Below, one piece after another: positions 34,227 through 41,731 of a DNA stretch of 42,143 nucleotides. This DNA comes from Cryomorphaceae bacterium BACL29 MAG-121220-bin8. Lineage in GTDB: Bacteria > Bacteroidota > Bacteroidia > Flavobacteriales > Flavobacteriaceae. Position 1 is the stretch's first letter, and every line of letters starts with the position of its first letter. A model generated the notes under the pieces. The model was not told the origin of the DNA. It ran no database searches and worked only from the letters and a program-made list of their open reading frames with translations. A program made the position numbers and the translations under genes. The stretch is taken from positions 1 through 42,143 of the forward strand of contig CAJJCV010000012.1 of assembly GCA_905182765.1 (NCBI GenBank). The letters are read 5' to 3'.

Positions 34227-35987
34227 ATGAAAAAAACAATAATTATTTTAAGCGTTGTTATGACAATGTTTAGTTGTCAAACTAACAATAAACAATCTTT
34301 AGAAATTAATCAAGTTTTTGAAAATTACTATCAGGAAAGTCTTAAGTTATATCCTTTAAACGCAACTAGTCAAGGAGACAAAAGATATAATGATTTTTTA
34401 CCTAACGATTTAACAGATGAATTTAGAAATAAAGAAAAAACATTTTATTCTAGTTATAAAAGTCAATTAAATGAAATTGATAATAGTGATTTAAATAAGA
34501 ACGATATTTTAAGTAAAAAAGTATTGTTGTGGGAGTGTAATACTAACCTAGAAAGATTAACTTTTAAAGAGCAGTATACACCAATAAATCAAATGTGGAC
34601 ACTACAATTAAACATTGGACAATACGCAGCTGGATTAAGCGCTCAACCTTTTAAAACTACAAAGGATTATAACGATTGGCTTAGTAGATTAGATGACTAC
34701 CTGATTTGGTTAAGTTCAGCTGAAGATAGGATGAGAGAGGGAGTAGAAAATGGTTATGTACTTCCAAAGTCATTAACTAAAAAAGTTATTCCTCAGTTAA
34801 AAACGATTATAAACACGAATCTAGAGGAAAATTTATTTAATAGTCCAATTAGACAATTTCCATCAACCTTTAGTGAACAAGAAAAACTAATCTTGTCTAA
34901 CAAGTACAAAGACATGATTTTAAATAAAATTATACCTGCATATCAGAGACTCTATGATTTTATGAAAAATGAGTATTTATCTAAAGGAAGAAACTCGAGT
35001 GGGATAGATGTATTCGATGATGGATCTGATTATTATGACTACTCCATTAAACTGTATACAACTACTGAAATGACAGCAGACGAAATTCATCAGTTAGGAT
35101 TAAGTGAGGTTGCAAAAATTTCTTCTGAAATGGAAATTGTAAAAAATAAAGTTGGATTCGAAGGAGATTTAAAATCGTTTTTTAACCATGTAAGAGGATT
35201 AGATGAATTGATTCCTTTTGACAAACCAAGTCAGGTAATTGAAAATTTTAATAGAATTCATAAAGAAATGACCCCTCAAGTTAATTCGTTGTTTGGACTA
35301 CAACCTAAAACACCTTTTGAGGTAAGAAGAACTGAGGCTTTCAGAGAAGCTTCTGCAAGCGCTGAATACAACTCAGGATCATTAGACGGAACAAGACCAG
35401 GAATTTTTTACGTTCCAATTCCTAATATTAAAGAATACAATTATTTTTCTGATGAAGACCTTTTTTTACACGAGGCTATTCCAGGTCATCATTTTCAAAT
35501 ATCATTACAGCAAGAGAATACTTCTTTGCCGTCTTTTAGAAAAAGTTTGTGGTATAGTGCCTATGGAGAAGGTTGGGCTTTATATTCTGAATCACTTGGT
35601 GAAGAATTAGGTCTTTACAAGGATCCTTATCAGTATTTTGGTATGTTAAGTGCTGAAATGCATAGAGCTATTAGACTAGTTGTTGATACTGGTATTCACA
35701 CCAAAGGATGGACAAGAGAAAAAGCAATACAATATTCTTTGGATAATGAGGCTGAATCTGAGGCTGGTATTACATCTGAAATTGAAAGATACATGGCTAA
35801 CCCTGGACAAGCTTTATCTTATAAAATAGGTCAGCTTAAAATAAGAGAATTAAGATCAAGAGCAGAAAGTAAAATAGGAGATAAATTTGATATTAAGATT
35901 TTTCATGAAAAGGTACTTGAATCTGGTTGTATTCCTTTAAAATTACTTGAAGAAAAAATTGATATTTGGATTGAAAGTTACATTTAG
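34227..35987 (+). CDS. DUF885 family lipoprotein (M32-like metallopeptidase)
   Basis: Lipoprotein of 586 residues (lipobox TMFSC, C17). The zinc-binding HExxxHH-like motif is LHEAIPGHHFQ with H415, E416, H420 and H421, followed by GEGWALYSESLGEELG, where the second Glu-rich stretch completes the site in this family. N-terminal YYQESLKLYPLNATSQGD matches the DUF885 opening. Related proteins are peptidases acting on small peptides; direct evidence is scarce. ATG start. Its stop overlaps the stop of the convergent DUF983 gene by four bases. Confidence 0.9.
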   Translation: MKKTIIILSVVMTMFSCQTNNKQSLEINQVFENYYQESLKLYPLNATSQGDKRYNDFLPNDLTDEFRNKEKTFYSSYKSQLNEIDNSDLNKNDILSKKVLLWECNTNLERLTFKEQYTPINQMWTLQLNIGQYAAGLSAQPFKTTKDYNDWLSRLDDYLIWLSSAEDRMREGVENGYVLPKSLTKKVIPQLKTIINTNLEENLFNSPIRQFPSTFSEQEKLILSNKYKDMILNKIIPAYQRLYDFMKNEYLSKGRNSSGIDVFDDGSDYYDYSIKLYTTTEMTADEIHQLGLSEVAKISSEMEIVKNKVGFEGDLKSFFNHVRGLDELIPFDKPSQVIENFNRIHKEMTPQVNSLFGLQPKTPFEVRRTEAFREASASAEYNSGSLDGTRPGIFYVPIPNIKEYNYFSDEDLFLHEAIPGHHFQISLQQENTSLPSFRKSLWYSAYGEGWALYSESLGEELGLYKDPYQYFGMLSAEMHRAIRLVVDTGIHTKGWTREKAIQYSLDNEAESEAGITSEIERYMANPGQALSYKIGQLKIRELRSRAESKIGDKFDIKIFHEKVLESGCIPLKLLEEKIDIWIESYI

Positions 35988-36349
35988 TTTTTACTGTCTA
36001 TAAATGCATTGAGCCATATTAACCTTGACAGGTAATAATTAACTGGAGAAAGAATTAAAATGCTTAAGCCAATTATAGCGGTAAGAGCTACAATGTTTTT
36101 AAATTGAAACACAGCGAGTGCAATAATTAATATTATTGATCCTAATCCTATTCCTAAACCATAACTTACAAACATTGCTCCATAAAAAAACCCAGGCTCT
36201 ATCTCAAATTTTAATTCACAATTTGAACATTTACTGTGATTCTCACCTGCTTTAAAAAATAAATTATAGTAGGGGTTATTGCTTTTCCAAAAACTTCCCT
36301 TAGAGCATTTTGGACATTTGTTAAATAAAATACTGTAGAGTTTCCCCAT
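35984..36349 (-). CDS. DUF983 family membrane protein with zinc ribbon
   Basis: 121 residues. Two CxxC pairs near the N-terminus (KCPKCSKGSFW and HSKCSNCELKFEIEPGFFYGAMFVSYGLG) form a likely zinc ribbon, followed by two membrane helices. The EPGFFYGAMFVSY segment is the DUF983 signature. Role unknown, although the family is widespread in Bacteroidota and alphaproteobacteria. ATG start. A 62-residue membrane ORF lies 24 bases upstream on the same strand. Confidence 0.88.
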   Translation of the reverse strand: MGKLYSILFNKCPKCSKGSFWKSNNPYYNLFFKAGENHSKCSNCELKFEIEPGFFYGAMFVSYGLGIGLGSIILIIALAVFQFKNIVALTAIIGLSILILSPVNYYLSRLIWLNAFIDSKN

Positions 36350-36373
36350 TTTAATTACTAAGTAAATATTAAG

Positions 36374-36562
36374 TTAGTTATTCTTTTTTTTTGAGATAAA
36401 ATGTTCAACGGAAAGAATGATAATAAAAAGTATTATCAATTTAAAAAACCGATTATAATCCCAGTTTAATAAATTAAAATGAGTTTGAAATCCTCCAATT
36501 ACATCAATAGATGTTAGTAAATATGATAGTAATATTCCCTCAAGTATTTTTCTTTTTTTCAT
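36374..36562 (-). CDS. Small membrane protein of unknown function
   Basis: 62 residues: MKKRKILEGILLSYLLTSID, a loop with NLLNWDYNRFF, and a second helix LIILFIIILSVEHFISKKKNN. Basic ends and two hydrophobic stretches give it a plausible membrane topology. Not recognised. It is immediately upstream of DUF983 and may share its transcript. Between it and the terminator at 36711 only a 21-codon plus-strand frame was seen, which is not supported. Confidence 0.5.
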   Translation of the reverse strand: MKKRKILEGILLSYLLTSIDVIGGFQTHFNLLNWDYNRFFKLIILFIIILSVEHFISKKKNN

Positions 36563-36710
36563 TTACTTTAAATTAGAAATGCTATTGATTTAAGTTCATT
36601 AGAATAATTAATATGAAAAGACTCATGAAAATGATAAATACAATAGTACTAAAGTGTTTTTTCATTTTTCTAATATAGTAAATCGATATTTATATTAAGG
36701 TAAATAGTAA

Positions 36711-36732
36711 AAAACCCTCAAAAGAGGGTTTT
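36711..36732 (-). terminator. Rho-independent terminator after the YceI-CDGSH unit
   Basis: AAAACCCTC (36711-36719) pairs perfectly with GAGGGTTTT (36724-36732) around a four-base A loop. On the minus strand six T residues follow, so it ends the CDGSH gene at 36736 four bases after its stop. The plus-strand side also has a broken T run. Confidence 0.8.
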
Positions 36733-36735
36733 GTT

Positions 36736-36828
36736 TTAATTATTTAAATGTGAACCATCACAATATCCATTAGGATCTTGAGTATTTCCGCATCCACACT
36801 TTGGACGATTTTGTTTTATGTGAATCAT
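36736..36828 (-). CDS. 30-residue CDGSH-type iron-sulfur protein
   Basis: ATG at 36828, TAA at 36736, product length 30. The sequence is essentially one CDGSH motif: RPKCGCGNTQDPNGYCDGSH with C11, C13, C23 and H27. The three-Cys/one-His set is what binds a 2Fe-2S cluster in the family, although the spacing before the third Cys is slightly longer than the textbook pattern. Four bases after the YceI stop and just before a terminator, so it is the last gene of a two-gene unit. Possibly a minimal redox or iron-sensing protein. Confidence 0.7.
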   Translation of the reverse strand: MIHIKQNRPKCGCGNTQDPNGYCDGSHLNN

Positions 36829-36832
36829 ATTT

Positions 36833-37396
36833 TTATATTTTATTTAATATTACCTCTAAATTAATTTCATCGTAAATCAAATTATCACCTAAATTTTCAA
36901 AGAAACTACCCGAACCAAATTGAATATCATATTTTGATCTGTCAAATTTTAATATACTTTTAATTTTGTCATCATAAACTTCCAAGGTAAAATCAATAGG
37001 ATGGGTAATACCTTTGATTGTTAAATCCCCTGTAAGATTATAAGAGTTTTCTTTTTGAGAATTAACTTTTTTGATGATTAAGTTTGCTTCTGGGTGTTTA
37101 TCAACAGAAAAAAAATCATCTGATTTTAAATGGCCCTCAAGTTTTTGTTTCCATTCACCTGATAAATCATCATTTGTTATTGTTTTCATGTCAACTTTAA
37201 ATTGCCCTGAAACTTCTATTTTATTTTTAATTTTTATTTCAGCTTCTTTAAATTTTAAAGTTCCAGTATGAGATTGATTTGTAATTTTTGTGCCTTTCCA
37301 TTGTATTTTGCTTGACTCTAAATTATATTCAGATTGTGCAAACGAAAGTGATGATACGGCAATTAATAGTAGTGATAATAAAGTTTTTGTTTTCAT
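36833..37396 (-). CDS. YceI family periplasmic lipocalin-like protein
   Basis: Exported 187-residue protein (signal peptide to residue ~20, SLSFAQ). The mature domain has the YceI pattern: SEYNLESSKIQWKGTKITNQSHTGTLKF, FKVDMKTITNDDL, KLEGHLKSDDFFSVDKHPEANLIIKKV and TGDLTIKGITHPIDFTLEV. The family binds polyisoprenoid-like lipids in a barrel. It is divergent from an HxlR regulator with a palindromic site between, so control by that regulator is a reasonable inference. Confidence 0.93.
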   Translation of the reverse strand: MKTKTLLSLLLIAVSSLSFAQSEYNLESSKIQWKGTKITNQSHTGTLKFKEAEIKIKNKIEVSGQFKVDMKTITNDDLSGEWKQKLEGHLKSDDFFSVDKHPEANLIIKKVNSQKENSYNLTGDLTIKGITHPIDFTLEVYDDKIKSILKFDRSKYDIQFGSGSFFENLGDNLIYDEINLEVILNKI

Positions 37397-37424
37397 ATTT
37401 ATTTTTTTGTTAAAGCAATATTAC

Positions 37425-37432
37425 TACATTTG
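37425..37432 (+). promoter_or_regulatory. Candidate -7 element for the HxlR regulator
   Basis: TACATTTG fits TAnnTTTG. It lies 74 bases before the regulator's ATG and eleven bases before the palindrome at 37443, so transcription would begin next to or inside that palindrome. A TTTG lies 15 bases upstream, shorter than the usual -33 to -7 spacing. Confidence 0.4.
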
Positions 37433-37442
37433 GTAATATAAA

Positions 37443-37454
37443 GTAACTTGTTAC
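37443..37454. promoter_or_regulatory. Palindromic operator candidate between yceI and hxlR
   Basis: GTAAC-TT-GTTAC is a perfect inverted repeat in the 109-base divergent region. A further half-site GTAAC occurs 18 bases on, at 37461. Size, symmetry and position beside the candidate start site suit binding by the winged-helix HxlR protein encoded just downstream. Confidence 0.5.
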
Positions 37455-37505
37455 CTTTAAGTAACTATAATTTTCTAGGAACCTACAGGTCACTAAAACA
37501 GTATT

Positions 37506-37811
37506 ATGAAAGTAACTAATGACATATGTCCGGTTGTATCCTTCACAGAAATGCTAGGGGGGAAGTGGAAGTTGATTATAATCAATACAATAAGAAATAG
37601 GGGAGTTATAAGGTTTGGTCAACTTGCTTCATCAATTCCAAATATTTCTAGAAAGGTTTTAACGGATCAATTAAAAAGTTTAGAGGGTGATAATCTTATT
37701 TCAAGAAAACAATATCAACAAATTCCTCCAAAAGTCGAGTATTCTTTAACAAAAAAAGCAGATGGCTTATGTTCGGTTTTTAAAACAATTGAAGAATGGA
37801 TTAAAAAATGA
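37506..37811 (+). CDS. HxlR family winged-helix transcriptional regulator
   Basis: 101-residue DNA-binding protein. The N-terminal DICPVVSFTEMLGGKWKLIIINTI, with C8, and FGQLASSIPNISRKVLTDQLKSLEGDNLISRKQYQQIPPKVEYSLT are diagnostic of HxlR/MarR-like winged helices. C8 is at the position that senses oxidants or quinones in several relatives, so a redox or electrophile signal is a reasonable inference. Divergent from yceI with the GTAAC palindrome between. ATG start; ends 9 bases before DUF3820. Confidence 0.93.
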   Translation: MKVTNDICPVVSFTEMLGGKWKLIIINTIRNRGVIRFGQLASSIPNISRKVLTDQLKSLEGDNLISRKQYQQIPPKVEYSLTKKADGLCSVFKTIEEWIKK

Positions 37812-37820
37812 CAATAATCA

Positions 37821-38042
37821 ATGATTGAAGATAAACAGTTTCTTATAGACCTAGCTAAAATGAAAATGCCTTATGGAAAGTACAAGGGAAGATATTTAAT
37901 TGATCTTCCTGAGCATTATTTGATTTGGTATAAAAACAAAGGTTTTCCTAATGGAAAAATAGGGAAACAACTTGAATCAGTTTATGAAATCCAATTAAAT
38001 GGATTAGAAGATATAGTTAGACAGGTTCGAAAAAGATATTAG
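37821..38042 (+). CDS. DUF3820 family protein
   Basis: 73-residue cytoplasmic protein. The MPYGKYKGRYLIDLPEHYLIWY core, with the conserved G-K-Y-K-G and LPEHYLxWY, is the DUF3820 signature, sometimes labelled a quorum-sensing-regulated virulence factor without support. The C-terminal KGFPNGKIGKQLE is also family-like. Nine bases after the HxlR regulator, so it may be co-transcribed. Function unknown. Confidence 0.85.
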   Translation: MIEDKQFLIDLAKMKMPYGKYKGRYLIDLPEHYLIWYKNKGFPNGKIGKQLESVYEIQLNGLEDIVRQVRKRY

Positions 38043-38082
38043 GATTTAAAACATCCAACAAAGAATGTGTATATTTGATTTA

Positions 38083-38664
38083 ATGAAAAACTTCACTTTA
38101 TTAATTATAATTTTAATATTAATACCAATTAATATGAATTCACAAGAAAACAAACTTCCATTTTTTGAAATTGGAGATTATCCTAATCAATACTCAGAAG
38201 CTAATATAGTTTCTAGAATGATTGACGGTTTAGGCTATCGATATCATTGGGCTACAGAGTCTTTAAATGAAAATGATTTAAGTTACACACCAAGTGACGA
38301 TAGTAGATCAACATTTGAATTAATTGAACATATTTACAGTTTATCTCTTGCTATTGTATCAACTTTTAAGGGAAAAGAATTTGAATCTCCACAAGAGAAA
38401 TACAATTATAATGAATTAAGGAAAATGACTTTAGAAAATTTAAAATTTGTAAAAAATAAATTAAAAAAGACAGATGACTTTTCAAAACTTAATATAATGA
38501 TAGGGCAGGGTGAAAACAAAATTACTTTACCGTTTTGGAATCATATTAATGGTCCAATTTCAGATGCAATTTGGCATAGTGGTCAAATAGTAACAAACAG
38601 AAGAGCAAGTGGTAATCCAATTAATCCCAAGGTTAATGTTTTTATCGGGAAAAACAATGAGTAA
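38083..38664 (+). CDS. DinB-like exported protein
   Basis: 193 residues from the ATG at 38083, which starts a signal peptide (MKNFTLLIIILILIPINMNSQ); an in-frame ATG 18 bases upstream adds six residues that spoil it. The four-helix DinB pattern is seen in SRMIDGLGYRYHWATESL, FELIEHIYSLSLAIV and DAIWHSGQIVTNRRASGNPI, with histidines placed as possible metal ligands. Bacterial DinB-fold proteins include metal-dependent thiol transferases; bacillithiol-linked activity is imaginable since bshA is present, but an exported protein makes that doubtful. Confidence 0.8.
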   Translation: MKNFTLLIIILILIPINMNSQENKLPFFEIGDYPNQYSEANIVSRMIDGLGYRYHWATESLNENDLSYTPSDDSRSTFELIEHIYSLSLAIVSTFKGKEFESPQEKYNYNELRKMTLENLKFVKNKLKKTDDFSKLNIMIGQGENKITLPFWNHINGPISDAIWHSGQIVTNRRASGNPINPKVNVFIGKNNE

Positions 38665-38864
38665 CAACTGGAGACACGCTTAGTTATACGGTTTATGTAG
38701 ATACTACAGACGGTAAACAAACACCAACAACAGCTTTATCAAATCTGTCAGCTCAAACTGCTGATGTGGAACTGGAAGCGGCTACAACATATTACTGGAG
38801 AGTAAAAACATCAGACGGAACTAACGCTAGTTACTCCATTGTTTACTCGTTTAAAATACAATAG
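38661..38864 (+). pseudogene. Orphan fibronectin-III-like C-terminal fragment
   Basis: Frame starting just after an in-frame TGA and ending at TAG 38864: TGDTLSYTVYVDTTDG ... LEAATTYYWRVKTSDG ... YSIVYSFKIQ. This is the second half of an FN3-like repeat, the kind found at the end of large secreted flavobacterial proteins. There is no start codon, and the upstream part is absent: the fragment abuts the DinB-like gene's stop. Its G+C is visibly higher than the flanks. It is best read as a relic of a deleted surface-protein gene. Confidence 0.6.
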
Positions 38865-38919
38865 GGTTTTAATTAAAATACCTAAATTAGAGCCTTATAT
38901 AAACTGTTATTTTAATATT

Positions 38920-40002
38920 TTGAATCTTTTAATTCTTTATGCTGTTTTAACAATAGCTCTCTCATTTTTTTGTTCAATCTTAGAAGCTGTTTTACTAAGT
39001 GTCAGTCCAACATTCTTAAAAATCAAAATTAGTGAAGGGAAAAAATATGCTTATGACCTTCAAAAAATGAAAGACAATATTGATGAGCCATTAATCATTA
39101 TATTAACTTTAAATACAATTTCACACACTGTTGGAGCAATTCTTGTTGGAGTTCAAGCAAAGGAAATTTACTCTTCATTTAATAATAATACAATTGATAT
39201 TTTTGGAGTCTTTCTCACAGAAGATTTAGTTGTTGGAATTGTTTCAAGTATTATGACCATACTTATTTTATTGGTCTCTGAGATTATTCCTAAAACATTA
39301 GGAGCAACGTATTGGCACAAACTTGTAAGATCCACTTCAATTTTTTTAAAGACTATTATACCTCTATTTAAGTATTCGGGTATATTATTTTTACTTCAAT
39401 TTTTTACCAGACTTATAAATAAATCTAAAAAAAATAATATTTTTTCAAGAGAAGATTTTTCAACTATGGCTGAAATTGCAGAAGAAGAGGGGGTGATTGA
39501 AGAAAGTGAATCTGATATTATTAAAAATATGGTAAAATTTAAAGATGTTAAAATTAGAAATATAATGACCCCTTTTTCTGTTATGAAAATTGCTTCAGAA
39601 AATAATTCTATTATTGATTTTTATGATAAAAATCCTAATTTATCATTTTCAAGAATACCAATATATTCTGGTAAAATGGATAATATTACAGGCTATGTTT
39701 TAAAGGATAATATACTAGAGCAGATTGTTAAGAAAAAAGGAGATTTAAATCTTTCAACTATTAAAAGAAAATCAATCCTTTCAGATTATGAATCACCGAT
39801 TCCTAAAACTTTTGACAAACTAATTAAAGAAAGAGAGCATATATCTATGGTGGTTGATGAATATGGAACAGTTAGAGGACTAGTTACTATGGAAGATATA
39901 ATTGAAACACTTTTAGGACGTGAAATTATGGACGAAACTGATACGGTAAAGGATATGCAAGTTTTAGCAAAGAACAAAATTCAAAATGATTTAGAAAATT
40001 AA
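38920..40002 (+). CDS. CNNM-domain protein with CBS pair (CorC/TlyC-like)
   Basis: 360-residue inner-membrane protein. Three to four helices form the CNNM (DUF21) domain (LSFFCSILEAVLLSVSPTFLK ... LILLVSEIIPKTLGATYW), and a CBS pair follows (KIRNIMTPFSVM and VVDEYGTVRGLVTMEDIIETLLG). The family takes part in divalent metal, often Mg, transport. The frame is open from a TTG at 38839, but that part overlaps the FN3 relic and is unrelated; the TTG at 38920 (MNLLILYAVLTIALSFF) gives the usual N-terminus and is chosen. The common C-terminal CorC_HlyC domain is absent. Confidence 0.85.
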   Translation: MNLLILYAVLTIALSFFCSILEAVLLSVSPTFLKIKISEGKKYAYDLQKMKDNIDEPLIIILTLNTISHTVGAILVGVQAKEIYSSFNNNTIDIFGVFLTEDLVVGIVSSIMTILILLVSEIIPKTLGATYWHKLVRSTSIFLKTIIPLFKYSGILFLLQFFTRLINKSKKNNIFSREDFSTMAEIAEEEGVIEESESDIIKNMVKFKDVKIRNIMTPFSVMKIASENNSIIDFYDKNPNLSFSRIPIYSGKMDNITGYVLKDNILEQIVKKKGDLNLSTIKRKSILSDYESPIPKTFDKLIKEREHISMVVDEYGTVRGLVTMEDIIETLLGREIMDETDTVKDMQVLAKNKIQNDLEN

Positions 40003-40079
40003 CTTATAACACTTTTGTGCTTATTCTTTAATTTCTTATTCTTATAAAATTTATTGTATCATTATAACCAACAGTTATT

Positions 40080-40418
40080 TTACTTTAATGATTTATTTAA
40101 TTTAAAATAAGTAACATGAAACTTATTATTCATTACTTTTCCTTGAACATCTGCTTTTCTGATCGCATTACAAAACCCTGAGTCAGAATGAGCATCTCCG
40201 TGGTCATCAATACCAGTTCCTACCACATAATACGTTGAATCTTTTATTTTCACAGCTAATTCACATTCTTTGCCCTCCATATTTAGCATACATATTCCAC
40301 AAGATGCCTCAGTTTTTATTAAACTCATTTCAGGGTTAAATATTAATTTATTTTTAAATGTTTCCTGCCCAAAAGAAACAAGTGGAATAAATAGTAATAG
40401 TAGAAGTAGCTTTTTCAT
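40080..40418 (-). CDS. DUF6370 family exported protein
   Basis: 112 residues with a signal peptide (MKKLLLLLLFIPLVSFGQ). The mature part is dominated by conserved cysteines and acidic/His clusters: EASCGICMLNMEGKECELAV, then GTGIDDHGDAHSDSGFCNAIR. Four Cys and several His/Asp in ~60 residues suggest metal binding or disulfides in the periplasm. Family function is unknown. ATG start. Monocistronic by spacing. Confidence 0.82.
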   Translation of the reverse strand: MKKLLLLLLFIPLVSFGQETFKNKLIFNPEMSLIKTEASCGICMLNMEGKECELAVKIKDSTYYVVGTGIDDHGDAHSDSGFCNAIRKADVQGKVMNNKFHVTYFKLNKSLK

Positions 40419-40475
40419 ATCCTAATATAGTAATTATTTAAACCTTATTAATCTACTCACTTTATCAAAGTTGCT

Positions 40476-40508
40476 GAGTTAAAGGAAGAATATATACCTA
40501 TGTTTTAG
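40476..40508 (+). repeat. Degenerate repeat copy 1 (ELKEEYIPMF tail)
   Basis: 33-base stretch that matches the stretch at 41654-41686 in 28 of 33 positions, same orientation. Both read as the end of a coding frame (ELKEEYIPMF stop here). No gene leads into it: the frame is closed by a stop about 50 bases upstream. It is in the gap between DUF6370 and DUF2237. Confidence 0.5.
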
Positions 40509-40521
40509 GATTATACTACAA

Positions 40522-40923
40522 TTATGCTTGGTATTCAAGTAACTTTTCAAGACTCACAAAATCGAGAGTTTTAATATTTGTAGATTCTAATAAAAGTTTA
40601 GGTGCGCATCCATTATTGTAAGCCTCAACCCACCTTAAAGCGCATAAGCACCACTTGTCACCTGCTTTCAAACCTTTAAAATTATATATCGGAATATCTT
40701 TTGTTAAATCATTTCCTGTTTTTTTTGAAAAAAGCAAAAATTCATCAGTGACAATTGCACAAACTGTATGTGTTCCAATGTCATTATTATCTGTGTTACA
40801 AAACCCATCTCTATACACACCAGTTACAGGTTTTAAACAACATAATTCAAGGTCATTACCAAAAACGTTTAACTGTCCCTGTTTGTGTAAATTTTCTTTC
40901 AAAATGTCTATTTGTTTTTCCAT
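40522..40923 (-). CDS. DUF2237 family protein
   Basis: 133-residue soluble protein. The family signature is nearly complete: NVFGNDLELCCLKPVTGVYRDGFCNT, GTHTVCAIVTDEFLLFSKKTGNDL and GDKWCLCALRWVEAY, including its cysteine pattern. An in-frame TTG at 40938 would add five residues; the ATG at 40923 (MEKQID) is preferred. Function unknown, though the conserved cysteines suggest metal or redox chemistry. Monocistronic. Confidence 0.92.
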   Translation of the reverse strand: MEKQIDILKENLHKQGQLNVFGNDLELCCLKPVTGVYRDGFCNTDNNDIGTHTVCAIVTDEFLLFSKKTGNDLTKDIPIYNFKGLKAGDKWCLCALRWVEAYNNGCAPKLLLESTNIKTLDFVSLEKLLEYQA

Positions 40924-41067
40924 TTGTAATATAACCAAGAAAAAATCAATGTTGCCGTTATCATATTTTTAATATAACATTATGAAACTAATTCTAAACA
41001 AATTTTATGCCATAATACAATTAGTTAACTTGTAATAAATAAATTAATGTTTAGTTTTTACATAATT

Positions 41068-41151
41068 CTAATAAAAGAAAAGAAAATAAGGAATAATTAC
41101 GGCAAGAAAGCCTACAATATTAGCGAGAATAAATTTTTTATTTTTTTTCAT
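41068..41151 (-). CDS. Possible 27-residue membrane peptide
   Basis: ATG at 41151, TAG at 41068: a Lys/Asn-rich start followed by FILANIVGFLAVIIPYFLFFY, one continuous helix. It is 38 bases downstream of the lipoprotein gene on the same strand. Composition suggests a real small membrane peptide, but length makes chance possible. The rest of 40939-41189 shows nothing else that I can support. Confidence 0.3.
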   Translation of the reverse strand: MKKNKKFILANIVGFLAVIIPYFLFFY

Positions 41152-41189
41152 ACCTACGATTTACAAAATTTAATTTTTACTTAAACTAT

Positions 41190-41537
41190 CTAAAAAACTT
41201 CTAGTAACGCAAGCATAAAGGTTATGCCTAAGGCGGCTGCAGCCCAAGCGACTGATTTAGCTACGCCTCCTAAGGTTTTAAGAGCTGAAAACTTTTTAAC
41301 TTTAAGGTCGTAAATTTCTTCCTTAAGTATTGTTTGTGTGGCTCCGTTGTTTTCTAAAGTCATTGAATTTTCGTCTTTAAAAATTAACACCCCTCTAACG
41401 TTCGTTCTGTCAACCGTTTGAATTTGAATCATTTGTTCTTTGTTGTTAGCCGCAATGTTGTTGTAATCTACTGATTTGTAGCTTAAACAGCTTTGAAACA
41501 GAATTGATAATGACAATAAAAGAGTAAGGTTTTTCAT
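41190..41537 (-). CDS. Lipoprotein of unknown function
   Basis: 115 residues, lipobox LFQSC (C17). The middle forms a small beta-rich domain (MIQIQTVDRTNVRGVLIFKDENSMTLENNG, TILKEEIYDLKVKKF), resembling an Sm-like barrel by pattern. It ends with a hydrophobic Ala/Gly-rich helix (SVAWAAAALGITFMLALLEVF). The combination of a lipid anchor and a C-terminal helix is unusual. Not recognised. Confidence 0.72.
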   Translation of the reverse strand: MKNLTLLLSLSILFQSCLSYKSVDYNNIAANNKEQMIQIQTVDRTNVRGVLIFKDENSMTLENNGATQTILKEEIYDLKVKKFSALKTLGGVAKSVAWAAAALGITFMLALLEVF

Positions 41538-41653
41538 AATATTTATTTTATTCTAATATAATTAAAAACTTGTTTAAGCAATTAAACTTTAAGCTTAAAT
41601 AGTTTAACTATTTTACAATACATTTTAAATATTAGCTTTTTAATAAACTATAT

Positions 41654-41686
41654 GAATTAAAAGAAGAAGATATGCCTATGGTTTAG
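41654..41686 (+). repeat. Degenerate repeat copy 2 (ELKEEDMPMV tail)
   Basis: Second copy of the 33-base element found at 40476, 28 of 33 positions identical; it reads ELKEEDMPMV stop. Three of the five differences change the amino acid, but the ELKEE and PM residues are kept. The frame is closed about 40 bases upstream. The rest of 41538-41731 shows no other supported feature. Confidence 0.5.
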
Positions 41687-41731
41687 TCGCAGAATGGATT
41701 ACAATTTGCAAAATTAATTAACTGAAATCCT

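Noticed and set aside
36612-36677. 21-codon plus-strand frame (MKRLMKMINTIVLKCFF and onward)
   Set aside because: Too short, and with no coupling to a neighbour or motif beyond hydrophobicity; not supported as a gene.
40655-40972. 105-codon plus-strand frame over DUF2237
   Set aside because: Antisense to a strong family match; no independent evidence.
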